Source of the DNA: an archaeon | GTDB lineage: Archaea > Thermoplasmatota > Thermoplasmata > Methanomassiliicoccales > Methanomethylophilaceae | Length of the DNA: 36,898 bases | Reading direction: 5' to 3' | Assembly (NCBI GenBank): GCA_024399175.1 | Contig: JAKSHU010000002.1 | Coordinates: 1-36,898 of the forward strand | Part shown: positions 31,817 to 36,898 of the stretch, piece after piece | Numbering within the stretch: the first letter of the stretch is position 1 | How the letters are laid out: each line of letters begins with the position of its first letter | Position numbers and translations under genes: made by a program | The notes under the pieces: generated by a model | The model's database searches: none | What the model saw: the letters and a program-made list of their open reading frames with translations, nothing else | What the model was told of the DNA's origin: nothing

Positions 31817-32746
31817 ATGGATTTCACAAACAAGGACCTCGTATCCATCCGCGACCTCGACAGGTCTCAGATCGAATACATTCTTGACCTCTCTAAGGAA
31901 ATGGTCCCCTACGCCAGGGGCGAAAAGGTAAAACGCGCCCTTGACGGAAAGATCGTTGCAAGCCTCTTCTTCGAGCCCTCCACCCGCACCAAGCTCTCCT
32001 TCCAGAGCGCGGCGATGAGGCTGGGCTGCGACGTCATCGATGTCTCCGAGATGTCCATGACCTCCATCGCCAAGGGGGAGACCCTCGCCGACACCATCAG
32101 GATGGTCAACGCGTACAGCGACGCCATCGTCCTCAGGCACCCCTACGAGGGAGCCGCCAGGCTTGCCGCGGAAGTCTCCAACAAGCCTGTCATCAACGCA
32201 GGAGACGGGGCAGGATCCCACCCCACCCAGATGCTCCTCGACCTCTTCACAATGAAGGAGGCCAAGGGAACCCTCGACGGCCTCAACATCGCCCTCGTCG
32301 GCGACCTGAAGTACGGCAGGACCGTCCACACCCTGGCACAGGCCCTCACCATGTTCGGAGTCAAGCTCACCCTCGTCGCACCCGAGAGCCTCCAGATGCC
32401 CCAGGACATCGTGGACAGCCTGAAGTCCAAGGGATGCAATCCCATCAGGACCTCCAACCTGGAGGACGCCATCGACGAGGCCGACGTGCTCTACGTCACC
32501 AGGATCCAGAAGGAGAGGTTCCCCGACCCCACCGAGTACCAGAAGGTCGCCGGAACCTACAGGATTGACAACGCCATCCTCAAGGACGCCAAGGACGACC
32601 TCATCGTCATGCACCCCCTCCCCAGGGTCAACGAGATCGCCACCGAGGTCGACAGCACCCGCCACGCGAGATACTTCCAGCAGGCCTTCAACGGAGTCCC
32701 CGTCAGGATGGCCATCCTCTGCGCCATCATGGGAGGTGAGATGTGA
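31817..32746 (+). CDS. pyrB: Aspartate carbamoyltransferase catalytic subunit
   Basis: The protein has 309 residues, the full family length. Carbamoyl-phosphate binding block FFEPSTRTKLSF has STRT at 55-58; HPYEGAA, PTQMLLDLFT and HPLPRVNEI (about 266-274) follow in the standard order. It joins carbamoyl phosphate and aspartate in the second step of pyrimidine synthesis, with PyrI as allosteric partner. A TATA at 31788-31796 puts the transcript start at the ATG. It overlaps pyrI by one base. Confidence 0.97.
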   Translation: MDFTNKDLVSIRDLDRSQIEYILDLSKEMVPYARGEKVKRALDGKIVASLFFEPSTRTKLSFQSAAMRLGCDVIDVSEMSMTSIAKGETLADTIRMVNAYSDAIVLRHPYEGAARLAAEVSNKPVINAGDGAGSHPTQMLLDLFTMKEAKGTLDGLNIALVGDLKYGRTVHTLAQALTMFGVKLTLVAPESLQMPQDIVDSLKSKGCNPIRTSNLEDAIDEADVLYVTRIQKERFPDPTEYQKVAGTYRIDNAILKDAKDDLIVMHPLPRVNEIATEVDSTRHARYFQQAFNGVPVRMAILCAIMGGEM

Positions 32747-33228
32747 TGACCCAGGCACCCCAGGTGGAGGACATCAAGATCCCCCCGATCAGGAACGGAA
32801 CCGTCATCGACCACATCACCGACCGACAGGCGCGCAGCGTCCTCAAGATCCTCGGCGTCAACGAGAACAACGTCGACTCCACCATCAGCATCGGAATCCA
32901 CGTCTCCACCACCAAGGAGGGAATGAAGTGGAAGGACATCGTCAAGCTGGAGGACATGGAGCTCGACCACATCGCCGTCTCCAAGATCGCCCTCATCGCA
33001 CCCCTCGCCACCATCTCCATCATCAGGGACTACTACGTGGCCGAGAAGTTCGACGTCAAGCTCGCCGACACCGTCGTGGGACTCGTCAAGTGCAGCAACC
33101 CCAACTGCATCACCAACAAGGGCGAGCCCGTCACCCCCAAGTTCTTCGTCGAGGAACGCTGCCCCGCCAAGCTCAGGTGCGTCTACTGCGACCGCATCCT
33201 GATGAACATCTCCGACAACCTCATCTGA
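32746..33228 (+). CDS. pyrI: Aspartate carbamoyltransferase regulatory subunit
   Basis: The protein has 160 residues. The N-terminal allosteric domain (IPPIRNGTVIDHI, residues 12-24) is followed by the zinc domain with Cys116, Cys121, Cys145 and Cys148 (C-x4-C, C-x2-C). It binds nucleotides to tune PyrB. GGAGGTGA (32733-32740) sets the start at 32746, where TGATG joins the pyrB stop; a GTG one codon earlier is possible. Confidence 0.96.
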   Translation: MTQAPQVEDIKIPPIRNGTVIDHITDRQARSVLKILGVNENNVDSTISIGIHVSTTKEGMKWKDIVKLEDMELDHIAVSKIALIAPLATISIIRDYYVAEKFDVKLADTVVGLVKCSNPNCITNKGEPVTPKFFVEERCPAKLRCVYCDRILMNISDNLI

Positions 33229-33233
33229 TCACC

Positions 33234-33764
33234 ATGAGGCTCATCGTCACCGCCGGAATGCCCGGAGCGGGCAAGGAGGAGTTCCTCAACGCCTGCAGGA
33301 GCGAGGGGATCCCCTCCATCACCATGGGCGACGTCGTCAGGGAGTGCTACGCATCCTCCGGCGCGGAGTCCAGGGGACTCTCCGTCGGCCAGTACGCCAG
33401 CGGACAGAGGGAGGAGTTCGGCCCCGACGTGTGGGCCAGGAGGGTCATGGAGAGGGTGCAGGGAGACATCTGCATCATCGACGGCTGCAGGAGCATGGAC
33501 GAGGTCAACTCGTTCAGGAGGCTCGGCGGCGACGTGACCATCATCGCCATCCACGCCTCCCCCGCCGTCAGGTATGAGAGGCTCGTGAAGAGACAGAGGG
33601 CGGACGCCCCTGCCAACCCCGACGAGTTCAGGGAGAGGGACGAGAGGGAGCTCTCCTGGGGACTCGGGAACGTGCTGGCACTGTCGGACCACCTGGTCGA
33701 CAACATGTCCGGCATCGACGAGTTCCACGAGAAGTGCGCGGAACTCCTGAGGTCGCTGAGATGA
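33234..33764 (+). CDS. UPF0200 family nucleotide kinase-like protein
   Basis: The protein has 176 residues. It begins MRLIVTAGMPGAGKEEFLNA (P-loop GMPGAGKE, 8-15) then GIPSITMGDVVREC and RGLSVGQYA, the UPF0200/dephospho-CoA-kinase-like block of archaea. A short Arg-rich lid (YERLVKRQRADAPANP) fits a P-loop kinase. The substrate is not certain; archaeal homologues are listed as nucleoside or CoA-type kinases. It begins 6 bases after pyrI and shares its stop with the next start (ATGA), so it is part of the pyr unit. Confidence 0.85.
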   Translation: MRLIVTAGMPGAGKEEFLNACRSEGIPSITMGDVVRECYASSGAESRGLSVGQYASGQREEFGPDVWARRVMERVQGDICIIDGCRSMDEVNSFRRLGGDVTIIAIHASPAVRYERLVKRQRADAPANPDEFRERDERELSWGLGNVLALSDHLVDNMSGIDEFHEKCAELLRSLR

Positions 33765-34027
33765 GATTCACCACCGCCCGCCTCTGCGGCGGGAAGGCCC
33801 TCATGGCCATCTCCGCGGACATCCTCGACATCGACATCGAGCACGCCGCACAGATCCTCGAGGCGGAGGGATGCGTCATCAAGGAGAAGGACGAGATGAT
33901 CCTCGTCTTCGAGTGGGAGGGCAAGGAAGTCACCCTCTACCCCCAGGGAAAGGTCATGTACCTCCCCCAGCAGGACCGTGCCCAGTGCATCGCCGATGCC
34001 ACCAAGCTTCTGGAGAAGGTCCGCTGA
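33761..34027 (+). CDS. Small hypothetical protein coupled to the UPF0200 kinase
   Basis: The protein has 88 residues, compact and mixed alpha/beta (MRFTTARLCGGKALMAISAD, then IDIEHAAQILEAEGCVIK, EWEGKEVTLYPQGKVMYLPQ, and a C-terminal helix). I do not recognise it by name. The ATG overlaps the upstream stop in ATGA, so it is translationally coupled to the kinase and probably works with it. No membrane span or metal motif is visible. Confidence 0.75.
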   Translation: MRFTTARLCGGKALMAISADILDIDIEHAAQILEAEGCVIKEKDEMILVFEWEGKEVTLYPQGKVMYLPQQDRAQCIADATKLLEKVR

Positions 34028-34060
34028 CCATCTATCACAACTCACGGACGGTTTACTGAA

Positions 34061-34798
34061 ATGACCACGCTTGTCGAGACTGCGGCCATCATCATCCTTC
34101 CCATCCTTCTGTGCGTCTTCGCCTACAGGAAGAATCTGATGACTCAGGGCGGTGCCGTCACGGCGTTCGTCCTCGCCGAGGTCATAGGGTTCAGCACCGG
34201 CATCTGGTGGGAGATCCCGTTCTTCCTGTTCCCCATAATCGCGTTCGTGGCCACCAAGTGGAAGATAAAGGAGAAGGTCAGACTGGGATTACAGGAAGGG
34301 AGGAAGGGCGAACGCAGCACCCTGAACATCCTGGGTGTGGGCCTCATCCCCACGATCATCGCACTGGTTCAATTCCTCACCGGTTCCGAGGGCCCGTATC
34401 TGGCCGTCGCGTTCCTGTCCGCACTCGCCGTGTCCTGCTCGGACACCGTCGCCAGCGAGACGGGAATGTGGGCCAAGAAGACATACATGATCACCACTCT
34501 GAAACAGATAGAGCCGGGACCCAACGGAGGAGTGTCCGCCTACGGGTTCGCCACCTCGTTCCTCGGAGCCCTGGCCTTCGCCCTCGTCAGCTACCTGATC
34601 GTGTTCCACGACGACCCGCTGGGTCTTGGCACTCTGAGGTTCCTCGTCATCGCCGTCGCGGGAATGGTCGGCAACGTGATGGACAGTATCCTCGGCGCAC
34701 TGCTGGAGAACAGGGGTTATATCAGCAAGTACACCAACAACGCCTCGACATCGCTCATCGGTGCGATTGTCGGATTCATTCTCTTTCTGGCTTTCTGA
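34061..34798 (+). CDS. DUF92 family integral membrane protein
   Basis: The protein has 245 residues and six or seven hydrophobic helices. It shows the family blocks RKNLMTQGGAVTAF (start) and SCSDTVASETG (near residue 130), then GPNGGVSAYG and the GNVMDSILGALLE helix. Plant members (VTE6) phosphorylate phytyl phosphate, and archaeal ones are thought to act on prenyl lipids; the archaeal role is inference. It begins 33 bases after the small gene and may end the pyr operon. It converges with the Sel1-repeat gene, 7 bases away. Confidence 0.85.
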   Translation: MTTLVETAAIIILPILLCVFAYRKNLMTQGGAVTAFVLAEVIGFSTGIWWEIPFFLFPIIAFVATKWKIKEKVRLGLQEGRKGERSTLNILGVGLIPTIIALVQFLTGSEGPYLAVAFLSALAVSCSDTVASETGMWAKKTYMITTLKQIEPGPNGGVSAYGFATSFLGALAFALVSYLIVFHDDPLGLGTLRFLVIAVAGMVGNVMDSILGALLENRGYISKYTNNASTSLIGAIVGFILFLAF

Positions 34799-34805
34799 GA
34801 ACTGT

Positions 34806-36461
34806 TCACTCCTCGGGATCGCAGGAGGAGTCCTCGTCCTCGTGCCGACATCTCTCGCAGAACTCCTCCAGTGACCCGTCCCCGATCTGCTGCAGGACCC
34901 CCTTGATCACAAGGGCGTCGACGAACTCGCGCTTCAGTGCCTTCTCCAAATGTACGGGCAGTTCGGGGCCCCTGACGTCACCGTCATGCATCGACCTCCA
35001 CGCGACGATGAGGTTCGCCAGGGGATCGTCCTGTTGCAGGGCCATCTCCAGCCACTCATCGGAGGTTCCGAAGTCCCCCACGAGGTTGTCCGCCCACAGG
35101 GAGAGCATAACCTGCGCGATCACATCGCCCGATTCGGCATCCTCCCTCACGAGCTCGAAACTCCTCTCGAGATTCTCGGGATGACTGACCCATCCCCAGT
35201 CGCGGAAGTCGAGCGAGCACTGGACGTAATAGTACAGTGCCAGTGCCTTCGACCCAGGCTGTCCGCAGTCGTGGTAGAGGTTCGCGAGATACGCAGCCGC
35301 CCCGCGGTCCTCACGGATGGCGGCGAGGAAGAGTCCCTCCGCCTTTGCGATGTCCTTCTCCACGCCGTCCCCAAGAAGATGCATCATGCCGAGATCCAGC
35401 ATCGCATCCGTGCTGCCGAACTCGATGGCACGCCGATAGTACCCGGCCGCATTGCTCAGATGGTCCGGGACATCCGGTCTCAGCTGACAGAAGCACCCCA
35501 GCATGTACAGGGAGTCTCCTGTGAGCAGACACCTGTCCAGATGCTCCTCGGTGGGAAGGCCCTGGTCCTTGAGATAGTGGAAGTGCAATGCATCGGCATA
35601 GATGTCACCGGGGAACAGCTCGAAAAGCCTCTCCGACCACCTGTACCTTTCCGCACCGCCCGTGCGCTCGTAGTGGTACAGGGCCAGCTCCCTTAGGTCC
35701 TCCTGGCTGCGGGATTCCTCGTATCTCCTCAGGAGCTCCTCGGGGGACACGTCGTAATCACACGAGCACAGACGATAGAAACAGGTCATCTCGAAGTATC
35801 TCTCGACATATTCCAGCATCTCCACCTTGTTCCCATGGAACCATCCATTCCTGACGAGGTAGTAGTACAGGATGCAGTATTCGGGCTTCATCGAGTTCTT
35901 CACCAGGATGTACCAGGTGTAGTCGTCCCAGTCATCGTCCGCGAACCATCCATATTCCCTGCATACCAGAATCCTGTGGAGCATGTGGAATATCTCGAGG
36001 GCCCTGTCCACCCCTGCCTCATCCCCGGAGAGAAGGTCCCTCCACGCGAGATTGACAAGGAACGGGGGACATCCGACCAGCATCGCGTCCTGCACATCCT
36101 CCAGGGCCTCCAACGTGTCGTCGGAGAAGGGGAGATGGTCCCCTCTCACGGGAAAATCGGAATGTGCGCTGCACGACCCATCCACCTTGAACACGGGGTG
36201 ATCCCCCATTCCCAGCTGGCCGAGGACCGCATCCCTACTCGTGAAGGAAAGGTATTGGAGGGTCCGACCGGCATATTCCAGATCCGACTCACATTCCTGG
36301 AACTCGGCAGACATGTCGAAGTCGTGATGCAGTGCATCATCCCAGGTGTATGCACGGCCCCTTGCGACCTCCCTGCAGTGCTCCACGAGCCTCTCGCACC
36401 CGTCGGTCCTCGAGAGACTGAAAGTGGTTGCCACGGAATCGATGTCGAACCTCTGTTTCAT
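34806..36461 (-). CDS. Sel1-like repeat protein
   Basis: The protein has 551 residues. Sel1-type repeats are clear from about 350 on, for example AAGYYRRAIEFGSTDAMLDL then GMMHLLGDGVEKDIAKAEGL and AAIREDRGAAAYLANLYHDC. The first 300 residues are helical without a recognised domain. There is no signal peptide, so it is probably cytoplasmic. Sel1 repeats bind other proteins. The last residues are acidic with scattered Cys (CERCRHEDEDSSCDPEE). A TATA (TTTTATATGC, near 36483-36492) makes it leaderless. The role is unknown. Confidence 0.8.
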   Translation of the reverse strand: MKQRFDIDSVATTFSLSRTDGCERLVEHCREVARGRAYTWDDALHHDFDMSAEFQECESDLEYAGRTLQYLSFTSRDAVLGQLGMGDHPVFKVDGSCSAHSDFPVRGDHLPFSDDTLEALEDVQDAMLVGCPPFLVNLAWRDLLSGDEAGVDRALEIFHMLHRILVCREYGWFADDDWDDYTWYILVKNSMKPEYCILYYYLVRNGWFHGNKVEMLEYVERYFEMTCFYRLCSCDYDVSPEELLRRYEESRSQEDLRELALYHYERTGGAERYRWSERLFELFPGDIYADALHFHYLKDQGLPTEEHLDRCLLTGDSLYMLGCFCQLRPDVPDHLSNAAGYYRRAIEFGSTDAMLDLGMMHLLGDGVEKDIAKAEGLFLAAIREDRGAAAYLANLYHDCGQPGSKALALYYYVQCSLDFRDWGWVSHPENLERSFELVREDAESGDVIAQVMLSLWADNLVGDFGTSDEWLEMALQQDDPLANLIVAWRSMHDGDVRGPELPVHLEKALKREFVDALVIKGVLQQIGDGSLEEFCERCRHEDEDSSCDPEE

Positions 36462-36517
36462 CGACTCCGAATCACGGACATCGCATATAAAACGCGGGAA
36501 ATGAAATGAAGAAGGAT

Positions 36518-36539
36518 GCCACGGTTTGGGGCCCGTGGC
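36518..36539 (-). terminator. Hairpin after porB
   Basis: GCCACGG (36518-36524) and CCGTGGC (36533-36539) form a perfect 7 bp stem with an 8-base loop, 25 bases past the porB stop on the leftward strand. No T-run follows. Confidence 0.5.
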
Positions 36540-36563
36540 GGGCCCTGGTTAAGTTTTGGAGTT

Positions 36564-36898
36564 TCAGAGGTCGCAGAGCTTGATCAGCTTCTTCCACTTC
36601 TTGTCGATGTCGACCTGGATGTCCTCGACGACATCTGCCCACCTCTCGTCCTTGAGGTGCTTGAACCTTCCCTGGGAGTTGAACCAGTCGGTGATGGGCT
36701 TCTTCTCGACCTTTCCGTCGGCGATCCTCTGGGACTCGGGAGACAGGCTGTACTCGCCGTTGACGACCTCGAAGAGGGGCCAGACACAGGTCTCCACCGC
36801 GAGCTTGGAGATCGCGATGGTGTCGCTGGAGTCGAACCTCCATCCCCTGGGACAGGGGGAGATGGCGTTGATGAAGGAGGGACCTCCGCACTCGAACG
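36564..36898 (-). CDS. porB: Pyruvate:ferredoxin oxidoreductase beta subunit, partial
   Basis: The visible 110 C-terminal residues run off the right edge. They include FECGGPSFINAISPCPRGW, then LAVETCVWPLFEVVNGEY, and DWFNSQGRFKHL, all typical of PorB. The SPCPRGW block is part of the thiamine-diphosphate subunit and its Cys is a usual Fe-S ligand. The enzyme makes or uses acetyl-CoA and reduced ferredoxin. The other Por genes would lie beyond the right edge, as PorB is usually last in its operon, consistent with the hairpin after it. Confidence 0.88.
   Translation of the reverse strand, partial: FECGGPSFINAISPCPRGWRFDSSDTIAISKLAVETCVWPLFEVVNGEYSLSPESQRIADGKVEKKPITDWFNSQGRFKHLKDERWADVVEDIQVDIDKKWKKLIKLCDL

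Noticed and set aside
1-36898. CRISPR arrays and insertion sequences
   Set aside because: No regularly spaced repeats, transposase motifs or flanking terminal repeats were seen by eye.

Overview
The window is a GC-rich, gene-dense stretch of an archaeal chromosome. Archaeal hallmarks are RNA polymerase subunit Rpo11, archaeosine synthase ArcS, a separate PyrI next to PyrB, an archaeal ATP-dependent DNA ligase, a Hef-type helicase, an ADP-forming acetate-CoA ligase and a UPF0200 kinase. Most start codons sit about 20-26 bases after the last base of a TATA box, so most transcripts look leaderless. The gene content (cobalt importer, pyruvate:ferredoxin oxidoreductase, acyl-CoA synthetase) and the secreted-protein style suggest Thermoplasmatota, most likely a gut Methanomassiliicoccales (Methanomethylophilaceae). 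This placement is inference; no methanogenesis gene lies in the window.

Layout. 1-3600: the 5' part of an acyl-CoA synthetase with duplicated upstream operators, a non-coding stretch that may encode a structured RNA, a YgjP-like metallopeptidase, a degenerate AhpD-like protein and a MATE exporter. 3648-10507 (all +): an A-type Fe-S carrier, a Hef-like helicase directly followed by DNA ligase, a secreted protein with a hairpin leader, then rpo11-truD. 10609-18489 (all -): a 1209-residue TPR protein and a complete cobalt ECF transporter operon cbiM-cbiN-cbiQ-cbiO-cbiO with candidate operators upstream. 18819-20956: tRNA-Gly(UCC) followed by a lower-GC AAA ATPase/RloB pair resembling the AbiL abortive-infection system. 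21177-25474: lineage-specific hypothetical proteins, a GT2 glycosyltransferase and a membrane-anchored protein.

25593-28320 is the most unusual part. Two secreted TasA-like proteins share almost the same promoter, a roughly 115-125 base leader and a signal peptide, while their mature parts have diverged. Both leaders start with a hairpin whose loop reads UCUGAUAC. Downstream, a candidate small RNA (about 28240-28318) has a strong hairpin whose loop can pair with all eight of those bases.

28452-36898: a Cys-rich hypothetical, a DUF368 transporter, arcS divergent from pyrBI across a perfect palindrome, a UPF0200 kinase with a small partner gene, a DUF92 membrane protein, a Sel1-repeat protein, and the C-terminal part of PorB. 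No insertion sequence, CRISPR array or rRNA was seen.
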